NCBI GenBank assembly: GCA_910586125.1
Contig: CAJUHP010000003.1
Span: 11,162-75,161 of the forward strand
Origin: an uncultured Lachnospiraceae bacterium
Lineage (GTDB): Bacteria; Bacillota; Clostridia; Lachnospirales; Lachnospiraceae
Reading direction: 5' to 3'
DNA: 64,000 nucleotides
Positions 17,086 to 26,095 of the stretch are shown piece by piece. Made by a program: the position numbers and the translations under genes. How positions within the stretch are numbered: position 1 is the first letter of the stretch; each line of letters starts with the position of its first letter. The notes under the pieces were generated by a model. That model was given only the letters and a program-made list of their open reading frames with translations. It was not told the DNA's origin and ran no database searches.

Positions 17086-18444
17086 ATGCAGATCATTGTC
17101 GTAGGCTGCGGAAATGTGGGATATACTCTGACAGAGCAGCTCAGCAAAGAAGGATATAATGTTTCAGTCATTGACGCAAAGAGCGACCGTCTTAAGCGGG
17201 TGACAGACAATTGCGACGTTATGGGGGTGTTGGGGAACGGAGCTACCTACAGTGTGCAGATGGAGGCGGGAATAGAGGAGGCGGATCTGCTGATTGCGGT
17301 GACGGATTCCGACGAACTGAATCTTCTCTGCTGCCTGATTGCCAAAAAAGCCGGCGATTGCCATACCATTGCCCGCGTGCGCAATCCCATATACAGTCAG
17401 GAGATTGATTTTATTAAGGAAGAACTCGGCCTGGCCATGGTGATTAACCCGGAATTGGCGGCTGCCGTGGCCATTGCCCGCCAGTTAAAATATCCTTCCG
17501 CGATCGAGGTGGATACCTTTGCCAAGGGCCGGGTAGAATTGTCTAAATTTCGGCTGGAGGCAGGGAGTCTCTTGGCCGGCTGCGCGCTGAAAGATATTTC
17601 TCTGAAGCTGCACTGTGATGTGTTAGTCTGCACGGTGGAGAGAGGAGAACAGGTTATCATTCCCGACGGTAATTTTATACTGCAGGAGAAGGATACCATA
17701 TCGGTTGTGGCCTCCTCCCGCAATATCGTACAATTTTTTAAGAAGTTGGGGATGGCGACTGGCCGGGTTAGAGATGTTTTGATCGTGGGCGGAGGATCCA
17801 CCGCTTTTTATCTGTCCAAACAGCTTCTTTCCATGGGAATTCATGTAAAGATAATTGAGCGGGAGAGAGCGCGCTGTGATCAGCTATGCGAACTTCTTCC
17901 CCAGGCGTCTATCGTCTGCGGCGACGGGACAGACCGCAGCGTTTTGATGGAGGAGGGCATAGAGCGGACACAGGCATTTATCTCGCTGACCAATGTGGAT
18001 GAAGAAAATATTATGCTGTCTCTGTTTGCCAAGAGTATATCCAAAGCAAAGCTGGTGACGAGAGTACATCGGATTTCCTACGATGAGATGATCGGCAGTC
18101 TGGATGTGGGCAGCATTGTGTACCCGCGCTATACGATAGCGGAGAATATTGTTCGCTATGTGCGGGCTATGTCCAACTCCTTAGGCAGCAATAATGTGGA
18201 GACGCTTTACAAGCTGATCGGTGACAAGGCCGAGGCGCTGGAATTCTGGATTCGGGAAAAATCGCCGGTGGTAGGCGTTCCGCTGCAAAAGATGAATCTG
18301 AAGCCCAATATTCTTTTAGCCTGCATCAACCGCAGAAATAATGTGATTATCCCCGGCGGACAGGACATGATCCAGATGGGAGATACTGTGGTTGTCGTTA
18401 CCACAAACACAGGTCTGCATGACATTCGGGATATTTTGAGGTAG
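17086..18444 (+). CDS. trkA: Trk potassium uptake regulatory subunit TrkA
   Basis: A 452-residue cytoplasmic, NAD-binding gating subunit of a Trk/Ktr potassium channel. It is a duplicated protein: RCK_N (IIVVGCGNVGYTLTEQL), RCK_C, then a second RCK_N (VLIVGGGSTAFYLSKQL, near residue 228) and a second RCK_C ending at VVVVTT. The ATG at 17086 with GGAGG seven bases before it is better than the in-frame GTG at 17074, which overlaps that ribosome site. It lies 8 bp before trkH, forming a complete two-gene uptake system. Confidence 0.95.
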   Translation: MQIIVVGCGNVGYTLTEQLSKEGYNVSVIDAKSDRLKRVTDNCDVMGVLGNGATYSVQMEAGIEEADLLIAVTDSDELNLLCCLIAKKAGDCHTIARVRNPIYSQEIDFIKEELGLAMVINPELAAAVAIARQLKYPSAIEVDTFAKGRVELSKFRLEAGSLLAGCALKDISLKLHCDVLVCTVERGEQVIIPDGNFILQEKDTISVVASSRNIVQFFKKLGMATGRVRDVLIVGGGSTAFYLSKQLLSMGIHVKIIERERARCDQLCELLPQASIVCGDGTDRSVLMEEGIERTQAFISLTNVDEENIMLSLFAKSISKAKLVTRVHRISYDEMIGSLDVGSIVYPRYTIAENIVRYVRAMSNSLGSNNVETLYKLIGDKAEALEFWIREKSPVVGVPLQKMNLKPNILLACINRRNNVIIPGGQDMIQMGDTVVVVTTNTGLHDIRDILR

Positions 18445-18452
18445 CGCGCGCA

Positions 18453-19889
18453 ATGAATTACTCGATTATACGATTCATTTTATGCCGTGTTCTGGAGGTG
18501 GAGGGCGTATTTCTGGCACTTCCCTGTTTGACGGCGCTGATTTATAGAGAGAAGAGCGGATGGGCTTTTGCAGCGGTCTGCGCTCTGTGTCTTGCTTTGG
18601 GATTTGTCGGAACGCGCAAAAAGCCGAAAAGCCAGGTGTTCTATGCCAGGGAAGGATTTGTGACCGTATCCTTGAGCTGGATTGTCTTGAGTCTGGTCGG
18701 CGCGCTGCCCTTTACGCTGTGCGGGGAGATTCCCTCCTACACGGACGCTTTATTTGAAGTGATTTCCGGGTTCACCACGACAGGGGCCAGTATTCTGCCG
18801 GAGGTGGAGAGCCTGAGCCGGTGCAGTCTGTTCTGGCGGAGTTTTACCCACTGGCTGGGCGGGATGGGAGTGCTGGTTTTTGTGATGGCGGTGCTGCCTT
18901 TGGCCGGGGGATATAACATGCATCTGATGCGGGCGGAGAGCCCGGGACCTTCTGTGGGCAAATTGGTTCCCCGAGTCAAGCATACGGCTCAGCTTTTGTA
19001 CGGCATTTATCTGGCTCTGACCATGGTGCAGATTATCCTGCTGCTGCTGTCGGGCATGGCGCCGTTTGATGCGTTTACGATGTCCTTCGGCACGGCGGGC
19101 ACGGGCGGATTCGGTGTTCTCAATGACAGCGCAGCGTCCTATACGATGTTTCAGCAGGGCGTTCTGACGGTTTTTATGATCCTGTTCGGCATCAATTTCA
19201 ATGTGTACTATCTGTTTCTGATTATGAAGCCAAAGCAGGCGCTGTGCTGCGAGGAGATGCGGACTTATCTGGGGATTATCGCGGCGGCGGTCCTGCTGAT
19301 TGTATGGAATGCCAGAGACTCTTTTGCGACGCTTCTGGAAGCGTTTCATCACGTGGCGTTTCAGGTGGCTTCCATTATCACAACAACCGGTTTTTCCACG
19401 GTAAATTTTGATCTGTGGCCGCAGCTATCAAAGACTGTGCTGGTGATTTTGATGTTTATTGGAGCCTGCGCCGGCAGCACCGGCGGCGGAATCAAGGTGT
19501 CCCGCTGCCTGGTTCTCTGCAAATCCGTGCGCAAGGAACTGCGCAGCGCCATGCATCCCCGCAGCGTCGGGCGTGTGCGCTTGGAGGGTCGGGCTCTGGA
19601 ACCGGAAGTTCTGCACTCCATCGAGCGTTTTTTTGCCGCGTACATGATTGTATTTGCCGCCTCCATGCTGGTGATTTCTCTGGAAAACATGGATTTTGGC
19701 AGCAGCTTTACAGCGGTGGCCGCCACGCTCAACAATATCGGGCCTGGTCTGGGAGCCGTGGGGCCGATGGAGAATTTCGGCGGCTTGTCGGCATTGTCCA
19801 AATATGTGCTGATGTTTGACATGCTGGCCGGGCGGCTGGAGATTTTCCCGATGCTGGTCCTGTTTATGCCGGCGACATGGAGAAAATAA
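18453..19889 (+). CDS. trkH: Trk potassium transporter membrane subunit TrkH
   Basis: A 478-residue integral membrane protein with about 10-12 hydrophobic segments and repeated pore loops. Selectivity-filter-type stretches are visible as SGFTTTGASIL (near 105), TAGTGGFGV (near 215), ITTTGFSTVNFD (near 310) and NNIGPGLGAVG (near 425), each with the conserved glycine. The end GRLEIFPMLVLFMPATWRK is typical of full-length TrkH. The last 13 bases overlap the first possible start of the next gene. Confidence 0.95.
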   Translation: MNYSIIRFILCRVLEVEGVFLALPCLTALIYREKSGWAFAAVCALCLALGFVGTRKKPKSQVFYAREGFVTVSLSWIVLSLVGALPFTLCGEIPSYTDALFEVISGFTTTGASILPEVESLSRCSLFWRSFTHWLGGMGVLVFVMAVLPLAGGYNMHLMRAESPGPSVGKLVPRVKHTAQLLYGIYLALTMVQIILLLLSGMAPFDAFTMSFGTAGTGGFGVLNDSAASYTMFQQGVLTVFMILFGINFNVYYLFLIMKPKQALCCEEMRTYLGIIAAAVLLIVWNARDSFATLLEAFHHVAFQVASIITTTGFSTVNFDLWPQLSKTVLVILMFIGACAGSTGGGIKVSRCLVLCKSVRKELRSAMHPRSVGRVRLEGRALEPEVLHSIERFFAAYMIVFAASMLVISLENMDFGSSFTAVAATLNNIGPGLGAVGPMENFGGLSALSKYVLMFDMLAGRLEIFPMLVLFMPATWRK

Positions 19890-21613
19890 CAAGGATAGAT
19901 GAATACAGAACGCAGCACCAAAAAGAAAGGATATACCCCATCATGAATGTTTTTGAGGCGGCACTCTTTGACGAATTGGAACCTCTGTATCCCGACACGG
20001 ACCCCAGGCAGGGCGGCAGCCTGTACCAGACGGCCGTTCCCTCCGAAACCTATGCGGGGGTACACATTATGCTTTCCGGCCTGACGCCGGGTAAGTTTGT
20101 GACGGTTGAAGTCGCTTCTCCTATGCGCAAAACCGAGCGGACCGAAAACGGCGGCGTGAGAACGGAATGCTATGCGCCGGATAAACGCTGGAAATTGTTT
20201 GAACTGCTTCCGCTGCCGGTAGAAGCCAACACAGGAGCGGTCTCCCGGACGGAGTGGATGCTGGATGATGTAAACGGCAATGTCATCCGCCGCGCACCTT
20301 TTATGGTTTATGATGTGCTTCGGCCCTGCGGCAACGTAGTCATGGCGCAGGGAACGGTTATGGCTCTGGCGTTTCGCTGCAAAACCGATGCCGTACAGAG
20401 AGAAGTAAAAAAATGGGAGCTGACGCTGTCTCATGACGGGATTTCCCGCCGCCTGACCTTTGAGGCGGAGGTATTTCCGGCATCGGTTTTGGAAGCGGGA
20501 GCAGACGATCATAAATATGTCAACTGGTTTAGCATCCATGGCATTGCCGATTACCACCATGCTCCCCTGTTTGGCGATGCTTGGTATGAGATGTTTGAAA
20601 AATATCTCCGGCTTGGAAAATACGGGCGGCAGAATATGGCGCTGCTTCCCGTGGAGCTGTACTTTGAGTGCGGGGAGGGTACGCCTCGGCTGAATGAAGA
20701 AAAATTGGATCGGCTGGTGGAAATCCTGGATAAGACCGGTATTCATTGGATAGAAGGCGGACATCTCGCCGGCCGCAGGGACGGAGAATGGGAAGCGACG
20801 CAGGCGGAATTGTCCCTGACCCGCAGCCCGATTCCCGGCCGCGGAGAACAGGAGCTGGAAAGCATGTGCCGGCAGCTCTATGCCTATCTGCAAAAGAAAA
20901 AAATAGCGGATCGCTGGATGCAGAGCTTTATGGATGAACCGTTGGATTGTCTGGCAAAGACTTATAAGACCGGAGTCGGGATCGTCCAAAAAGCAATGCC
21001 TGGGATCTTGGTGCTTGACGCCACCATTGCCAGAGAGAGTATCGCCGGAGCGGTTGACTGCTGGTGTCCCACGATCAATAAGTATGAAAAATATCAGGAT
21101 TTCTTTGATAACCGCCGGAAACAGGGAGATCACCTTTTTGTCTATACCTGCTTAGATCCTGCCGGAAACTTCTGCAACCGCTTTCTGGATCAGGAGAGGC
21201 TTCGCCAGGTCTGGATTGGCTGGGCGCCCGCCCTCTACCGCAATATAGAAGGCTATCTCCACTGGGGCGGCATGTTCATGAAGCAACTGGATTTTTACCG
21301 GTTGAGTTCGCCTCTGCCGGATATTACCGACTATGAAACCAGCCGCAGCGGCTGCCTTCCCGCAGGGGATGCCGCCGTCATGTTTCCGGGATTTCATGAG
21401 GTGTATTCCAGCACCCGTCTGGAGGCCCATCGAATCGGCCTGGAGGATCTGTCGCTGTTGGAGAGGATGAACGAAAAAGATCCCGCCTGGAAGAAGGCGC
21501 TCATCAGCCGGGTATTTTGCCGGTATGACGATTATGAAAAAGATGTGGCTGTTTACCGGAAAGTAAGGCGGGAGCTGCTGGAAAGAGTCTCCGCAGAAAT
21601 GGATAACGCATAG
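19877..21613 (+). CDS. Glycoside-hydrolase-like protein with a DUF4091-type domain
   Basis: A 578-residue soluble protein with no signal peptide. An N-terminal beta-sandwich (about 1-190) precedes a barrel-like domain containing WFSIHGIADYHHAPLFGD, GIHWIEGGHLAGRRDGEW, SFMDEPLD and, near 480, NIEGYLHWGGMF. The WG-rich end and a D-E pair in FMDEP resemble GH123/DUF4091 proteins. The true start may be 19877, overlapping trkH by 13 nt, or an ATG at 19943 with AAAGGA upstream; the second would shorten it by 22 residues. It may be read from the trk promoter although its function looks unrelated. Substrate unknown. Confidence 0.7.
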   Translation: MEKITRIDEYRTQHQKERIYPIMNVFEAALFDELEPLYPDTDPRQGGSLYQTAVPSETYAGVHIMLSGLTPGKFVTVEVASPMRKTERTENGGVRTECYAPDKRWKLFELLPLPVEANTGAVSRTEWMLDDVNGNVIRRAPFMVYDVLRPCGNVVMAQGTVMALAFRCKTDAVQREVKKWELTLSHDGISRRLTFEAEVFPASVLEAGADDHKYVNWFSIHGIADYHHAPLFGDAWYEMFEKYLRLGKYGRQNMALLPVELYFECGEGTPRLNEEKLDRLVEILDKTGIHWIEGGHLAGRRDGEWEATQAELSLTRSPIPGRGEQELESMCRQLYAYLQKKKIADRWMQSFMDEPLDCLAKTYKTGVGIVQKAMPGILVLDATIARESIAGAVDCWCPTINKYEKYQDFFDNRRKQGDHLFVYTCLDPAGNFCNRFLDQERLRQVWIGWAPALYRNIEGYLHWGGMFMKQLDFYRLSSPLPDITDYETSRSGCLPAGDAAVMFPGFHEVYSSTRLEAHRIGLEDLSLLERMNEKDPAWKKALISRVFCRYDDYEKDVAVYRKVRRELLERVSAEMDNA

Positions 21614-21646
21614 ATAAAAAACCAGATAAGCCGGAAGGCGGCCGCT

Positions 21647-22339
21647 TTATTCTTTGGGATCGGGATCTTTTCCGTCACGAGAAGAGCGGCCGTCTCTGCG
21701 ATAGACCAGATAGGAGTAGAGAACAGGGAGCAGAACCATAATCAAGATCAGCGGAAAAAATAAACACAGCTTCCAGAACGGCGGCAGAAACGCGGCAAAG
21801 ATCATCAGAATGCCGCAGGCGACCCACAGTTTACCGGTGAACCGGTGGGTCAGATACCAGACGTTTTCATCGGCCAAGGTCCAGGGAGTTTTGACGCCGG
21901 TGAAATAGTTGGGTTTGAATTTGGGCATGATGTTGCCGCAAAACGCCATCATGGCGCCTACGAGAGCAGGCATCCAGAGTCCCATGTTAAAGGAGGAAAG
22001 CAGTTCTGGCCGGTAGCAGACGGCAATGGTGTAGAGTTCCGTAAAGAGAAGGAGCAGCGTCAGCAAAAAGTGAATCAGATAATACTGCCGGTGAAAACGG
22101 CGGTAATTGTTTCCGCGGGGATCGATGCGGGGAGAAATTTCGGCAAACAGAAGGAGCAGCAGCGCAATGCCTGGCATCAGAAAAACAGAGAACCGAGGCC
22201 CTGTTTCGTCGACGATGCCGGAAGCGTCAAAACGGATCGGAACCTGATCCGGCAGTCCCGGATAGGCGACGATTGCCACAAGAAACATAAGGAGGCACAA
22301 AATCCATGTATTGCGGTTTTCTTTATGAAACATTTTCAT
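21647..22339 (-). CDS. SdpI/DUF1648-family membrane protein
   Basis: About 230 residues with six or seven transmembrane helices. LPDQVPIRFDASGIVDETGP near the N-terminus is the DUF1648 signature, followed by an SdpI-like core (MPKFKPNYFTGVKTPWTL, VWYLTHRFTGKLW). In Bacillus, SdpI protects the cell from the SdpC toxin and controls the SdpR repressor. The ATG at 22339 follows AAGGAGAG and overlaps the upstream ArsR gene by 17 nt, so translation is coupled. No SdpC-like toxin gene is visible here. Confidence 0.85.
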   Translation of the reverse strand: MKMFHKENRNTWILCLLMFLVAIVAYPGLPDQVPIRFDASGIVDETGPRFSVFLMPGIALLLLLFAEISPRIDPRGNNYRRFHRQYYLIHFLLTLLLLFTELYTIAVCYRPELLSSFNMGLWMPALVGAMMAFCGNIMPKFKPNYFTGVKTPWTLADENVWYLTHRFTGKLWVACGILMIFAAFLPPFWKLCLFFPLILIMVLLPVLYSYLVYRRDGRSSRDGKDPDPKE

Positions 22340-22607
22340 GAGAACTCTCCTTTTTAAAGCCTGCAAACCAGGACATGATTTCTTCCACAACCGACAGATT
22401 CAATTCATAGTAGATGTATTTGCCGGCCTTTTCATCGTCCACCAGCCCGGCTTCCTTCAGAATTGACAGATGATGGGATATGGTTGCGCCGGTCATATCA
22501 AAATGTTCTACAATCTGGCCGGCGCTCATACGGCCAGTCTTTAAAAGCTGGAGGATTTCCCGCCGGGTAGGGTCGGACAAAGCTTTAAAACTTTCCTGAA
22601 AACCCAT
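22323..22607 (-). CDS. ArsR/SdpR-family repressor
   Basis: A 94-residue winged-helix repressor. The sequence begins GFQESFKALSDPTRREILQL and contains TGATISHHLSILKEAGLV as recognition helix and turn; no metal-binding ELCVCDL motif is present, so it is of the SdpR autorepressor type rather than a metal sensor. The ATG at 22607 follows AAAGGAG. Its promoter has a perfect inverted repeat at the predicted transcription start, indicating autoregulation. It is co-transcribed with the SdpI-like gene. Confidence 0.88.
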   Translation of the reverse strand: MGFQESFKALSDPTRREILQLLKTGRMSAGQIVEHFDMTGATISHHLSILKEAGLVDDEKAGKYIYYELNLSVVEEIMSWFAGFKKESSHENVS

Positions 22608-22675
22608 GCGTTTCTCCTTTCGTTTGGTGGATTTGCCGTACGTGCCAAGGAAACTGCGGCGGACAGACATAATGT

Positions 22676-22691
22676 TTAGACAAATATCTAA
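22676..22691. promoter_or_regulatory. Candidate operator of the ArsR/SdpR-like repressor
   Basis: TTAGA (22676-22680), a 6-bp spacer and TCTAA (22687-22691) form a perfect inverted repeat just at the expected start of transcription. Confidence 0.6.
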
Positions 22692-22696
22692 GAATT

Positions 22697-22725
22697 ATTA
22701 TAAGACAGCGAACCTATTTTGTCAA
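22697..22725 (-). promoter_or_regulatory. Consensus promoter of the ArsR/SdpI pair
   Basis: On the minus strand, TTGACA (22720-22725) and TATAAT (22697-22702) have a 17-bp spacer, a perfect sigma-A promoter. Such a strong promoter next to an operator is usual for repressed genes. Confidence 0.85.
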
Positions 22726-22790
22726 TGCAGGGCAAAATCGGAACCGCTGTCTTTTTATCACATACAATAATAAAAAACAAAGGGTGTAAA

Positions 22791-24092
22791 ATGATCCATG
22801 TGGTAAAGGCTGGTGAGACGCCGGCGTCGATCGCTGGATACTACGGCGTATCAATCTCCAGACTTTTGTTTGATAACCAGATTCGGGAGGCTGGAAATCT
22901 GGCGGTAGGGCAGGCGCTCTTAGTGCTGCTCCCGGAAACAATCCATTCGGTCCGCACGAGCGAGACACTGGAAGAGATCGCGGGCCAGTATGGGGTGACA
23001 GTGCTGGAATTAGTCCGAAACAATCCCTTTCTTCTGGAGAACAACATGCTTCTGGCAGGAGAGAATCTTGTGATTCGCTACCAGAGAGAAGCGGAGGGTG
23101 CCGGCTATGATACGCCTCGCGTACTGAACGGATATCTGTATCCCTTTGCGGAGAAATACGTAATCGATCAGTCCATGCCTTATCTGAGCGGGATGTATCT
23201 GTTTTCCTACGGCTTTACGCCGATGGGAGGACTGGTGCTGCCGGAAAATCAGAGCGGCTGGATTGCGCTTGCAAAGTCCTTTGGGGTAAGCCCGGTGCTG
23301 GTGCTGACGCCTTTGACGGAGAGAGGAACGTTCAACAGCAATCTCGTATCGCAGATGGTACGAGATCCGCAGGCGCAGGAAACGCTGACAAATAATCTGC
23401 TGGTACAGATGCAGGAGGAAGGCTATGAGGCTTTGGATGTGGATTTTGAATTTGTAGAACCTGCAGATCGAGACTTGTATGTGGAGTTTGTTCGGCGCAT
23501 GACAGAGCGAATGAATGCAGAGGGGTATCCGGTTTCGGTGGCGCTGGCGCCGAAGGTGGCGGACGATCAGCCGGGAAACGTGTATGAAGGGGTAGATTAC
23601 CGGGCGTTAGGAGAAGCGGCCAACAGTGTGTTGGTGATGACGTATGAGTGGGGATATACATTCGGGCCTCCGATGGCCGTAGCGCCTCTCGACCAGGTTC
23701 GCCGTGTGGTAGACTACGCGGTCAGCCGGATCAATACGCAGAAAATTGACCTGGGGATTCCCAATTACGGCTATGACTGGCGGCTGCCCTATGAGCGCGG
23801 CATAAGCCGGGCGCGGGTGGTGGGCAATGTGGAGGCGGTAGAGCTGGCGGCCCGGACAGGCAGCGAAATTTTGTTTGATGAGCAGGCGCAGTCCCCTTAT
23901 TTTCATTACAGGCAGGAGGGCAGAGAGCATGTGGTCTGGTTTGAGGATGTGAGAAGCATGAGCGCGCGCTTTGGTTTGCTTGCGGAGTACGGACTGCGTG
24001 GCGCCGGATACTGGAACCTGATGCGGGAATTTCGGGCCAACTGGCTTTTGTGGAATGCCACGTTTCAGACAAGTCCGGCAAGAGGAGTTTAA
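22791..24092 (+). CDS. LysM-LysM-GH18 peptidoglycan hydrolase-like protein (YaaH/SleL type)
   Basis: A 433-residue protein. Two LysM peptidoglycan-binding repeats (about 1-45 and 50-97; IHVVKAGETPASIAGYYGVS and THSVRTSETLEEIAGQYGV) precede a GH18 barrel. The catalytic motif is ALDVDFEFVEP near residue 215, matching DxDxE with the acid glutamate. Spore cortex-lytic N-acetylglucosaminidases (SleL/YaaH) have this layout and no signal peptide, as here. The start at 22791 follows AAAGGGTG. A spore role is likely but not proven, since no other spore gene is adjacent. Confidence 0.88.
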   Translation: MIHVVKAGETPASIAGYYGVSISRLLFDNQIREAGNLAVGQALLVLLPETIHSVRTSETLEEIAGQYGVTVLELVRNNPFLLENNMLLAGENLVIRYQREAEGAGYDTPRVLNGYLYPFAEKYVIDQSMPYLSGMYLFSYGFTPMGGLVLPENQSGWIALAKSFGVSPVLVLTPLTERGTFNSNLVSQMVRDPQAQETLTNNLLVQMQEEGYEALDVDFEFVEPADRDLYVEFVRRMTERMNAEGYPVSVALAPKVADDQPGNVYEGVDYRALGEAANSVLVMTYEWGYTFGPPMAVAPLDQVRRVVDYAVSRINTQKIDLGIPNYGYDWRLPYERGISRARVVGNVEAVELAARTGSEILFDEQAQSPYFHYRQEGREHVVWFEDVRSMSARFGLLAEYGLRGAGYWNLMREFRANWLLWNATFQTSPARGV

Positions 24093-24185
24093 ACATTTCC
24101 GTCCGGGCTGCGGATATGCCGGCAAGTGTTTTGTTTTTTGGCGTGCGGCCGGACAAAGAGGGATAGGCAACACGATAAAAAAGCT

Positions 24186-25379
24186 TCAGACCGGCGGCAG
24201 AAAGCGCCCCCGTCGGACGGCGCTGTCGCCGTAGCGGCTGCGGATCGAATCGATGGCGTTGTCCAGTTTTTCTAATTTTTTATATTTTTCACCATGGAAC
24301 AGATTATACTGATAAAAACCGTTGTCGTCCAGATGGCTGGCAGACACGCCGAGGAGCCGCAGCGGAATGCGGCTTCTCCACATTTCAGAGAGAAGACAGA
24401 TGGCAGTCTGATAAATCTCTTCGGTGACATTGGTAGAGGAAGCCAGCATCTTCTGATGACTCTGATTGATAAACTGATGATCGGTATATTTGACTGTGAT
24501 GCAGAATGCCTTGATCTGGTCTGCCCGCAGCCTGGCGGCCACGGATTCAGATAGAGATAATAAGACAGCGCGGGCCTCGTCGAAATCTGTCACATCCTTT
24601 GCCAGAGTCGTCTCGTTGCCGTAGGATTTGGTCTGCGCGGACTCAGCTTGTACCGGCCGGCTGTCAAAGCCGTTGGCATAATTCCAGACGGCTTCTCCCT
24701 GTTTTTTCAGGTGGGAACGAATCAGGGCCAGGTTGCTCTGCGCCAGTTCCCCTATGGTGTGAATGCCCAGGGAATGGAGCTGCCTTGCAGTGGCTTCACC
24801 CACCGAGAAAAGTTCTTCCACCGGCAGAGGCCACATTTTATTCGGAATTTCTTCGGGAAACAGGGTGTGGATACGGTCCGGTTTCTGAAAGTCAGAGGCC
24901 ATTTTAGCCAGCAATTTATTGGAGGAGATTCCGATATTGACAGTAAAGCCCAGCTCCTCTCGTATGGCGTCCTTGATCTGGGCAGCGGCATCCAGGGGCG
25001 GGCCGTAGAGCAGAGCGGTGCCGGTCATATCAGCGAACGCCTCATCGATGGAAACTTGTTCGATCACCGGGGCAAAGCGGGATAATACGTTCAGGAAAGC
25101 GCGGGAACAGCGGTGATACAGTTCGCGGCGGGCCGGAATACACAGAAGATGCGGACATTTGCGCAAAGCGCTTACAATGGGCTCCCCGGTTGTGACGCCG
25201 TATTTTTTGGCCGGAATGGATTTGGCCAGCACGACGCCGCGGCGCATCTTCTGATCGCCGCCGATAATGGAGGGGATCGTGCGCAGGTCAAGCCTGTCCC
25301 CGTGCCGTAAGCGATCCGCCGCCTCCCAGCTTAAAAATGCAGAATTGACATCAATATGAAAAACCAGGCGCTCTGGCAT
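24186..25379 (-). CDS. dinB: DNA polymerase IV (Y-family translesion polymerase)
   Basis: A 397-residue Y-family polymerase that copies past damaged bases. The palm begins FHIDVNSAFLSWEAADR (first metal aspartate), with catalytic VSIDEAFADMTG near residue 105, the fingers and thumb (GISSNKLLAKMASDF), helix-hairpin-helix stretches (LFSVGEATARQLHSLGIHTI) and a C-terminal little-finger domain. The ATG at 25379 follows AGGAGG. Its promoter overlaps a GAAC-N4-GTTT sequence close to the Firmicutes LexA box, pointing to SOS control. Confidence 0.94.
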   Translation of the reverse strand: MPERLVFHIDVNSAFLSWEAADRLRHGDRLDLRTIPSIIGGDQKMRRGVVLAKSIPAKKYGVTTGEPIVSALRKCPHLLCIPARRELYHRCSRAFLNVLSRFAPVIEQVSIDEAFADMTGTALLYGPPLDAAAQIKDAIREELGFTVNIGISSNKLLAKMASDFQKPDRIHTLFPEEIPNKMWPLPVEELFSVGEATARQLHSLGIHTIGELAQSNLALIRSHLKKQGEAVWNYANGFDSRPVQAESAQTKSYGNETTLAKDVTDFDEARAVLLSLSESVAARLRADQIKAFCITVKYTDHQFINQSHQKMLASSTNVTEEIYQTAICLLSEMWRSRIPLRLLGVSASHLDDNGFYQYNLFHGEKYKKLEKLDNAIDSIRSRYGDSAVRRGRFLPPV

Positions 25380-25523
25380 GGAAACGATCCTCCTATGGAT
25401 ACGGCCGCACGGCATGAACCTCCAAGCAATCCGCATGGCTGTTCATGCGGGGCCAATGTTGCTGTGGGGCAGCAGTGATGCTGTTTTGCGATTCGATACG
25501 CGCTTTTTATAAAGCTTATCTGT

Positions 25524-25552
25524 AGTATATCAAAAAGAACATCAGTTTGCAA
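25524..25552 (-). promoter_or_regulatory. Promoter of dinB
   Basis: On the minus strand, TTGCAA (25547-25552), 17-bp spacer, TATACT (25524-25529). Confidence 0.7.
25537..25548. promoter_or_regulatory. Possible LexA (SOS) box at dinB
   Basis: GAACATCAGTTT matches GAAC-N4-GTTC with one mismatch and lies in the spacer and -35 of the dinB promoter, the right place for repression. Confidence 0.5.
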
Positions 25553-25648
25553 GAATTATCTTGCGGATCTTCTCCCAATCTATTATACTGTAGGAACAGG
25601 CCGCCATCCGGTCGGCTGATGCATATGCAGAAAGGAAGAACACAAAAG

Positions 25649-26080
25649 ATGATTTGGATTACCATACTATATATCGGTTTTATATTTGGGAATTCGGCGA
25701 CGCCGGCCGTGTATTCCGCTGCTGAGAGCGGTTGGGTGACAGGGATGGTAAATGGCCTGTTAAACGGAATTGGACTTGGTTTTCTTCAGTTCGCAGAGGG
25801 ATGGATCCGCAAAGCGGCGCATTTCGGCGAATATACAGGGCTGGGAATTCTATTGACGCTCAGCCTGGTGCGGTACGGCTTTTTTGCCGGGAAAAAGCGG
25901 TGGCGTCTGATTCCCGTCGGCTTTTTGATCGCCTGTGTGGATGAGGGGATACAGTATTTTACGCCGGGGCGGGCCTGCCGGTTTGCGGATGTTTTGCTGG
26001 ATACCTGCGGCGTCTGCTTTGGCGTGGCCTTGGCGGCGCTGTTTGCATTGATACGGAGCAGGAGGAAAAAAGAAAAGTAG
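25649..26080 (+). CDS. VanZ-like small membrane protein
   Basis: About 143 residues with three or four hydrophobic segments. IRKAAHFGEYTGLGILLTL and CVDEGIQYFTPGRACRFADV are VanZ signature regions (the conserved E and D/E residues). The ATG at 25649 follows AAAGGAAG; an ATG at 25625 would add eight residues. It sits 15 bp before the helicase gene on the same strand and is probably co-transcribed with it. Unrelated in position to the other VanZ-like gene at 7.1 kb. Confidence 0.82.
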   Translation: MIWITILYIGFIFGNSATPAVYSAAESGWVTGMVNGLLNGIGLGFLQFAEGWIRKAAHFGEYTGLGILLTLSLVRYGFFAGKKRWRLIPVGFLIACVDEGIQYFTPGRACRFADVLLDTCGVCFGVALAALFALIRSRRKKEK

Positions 26081-26095
26081 GGCGGGAAGCAGCAG

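Noticed and set aside
19361..21133. Long minus-strand frame across trkH and the glycosidase
   Set aside because: It covers two well-supported genes on the other strand and has low-quality protein content.
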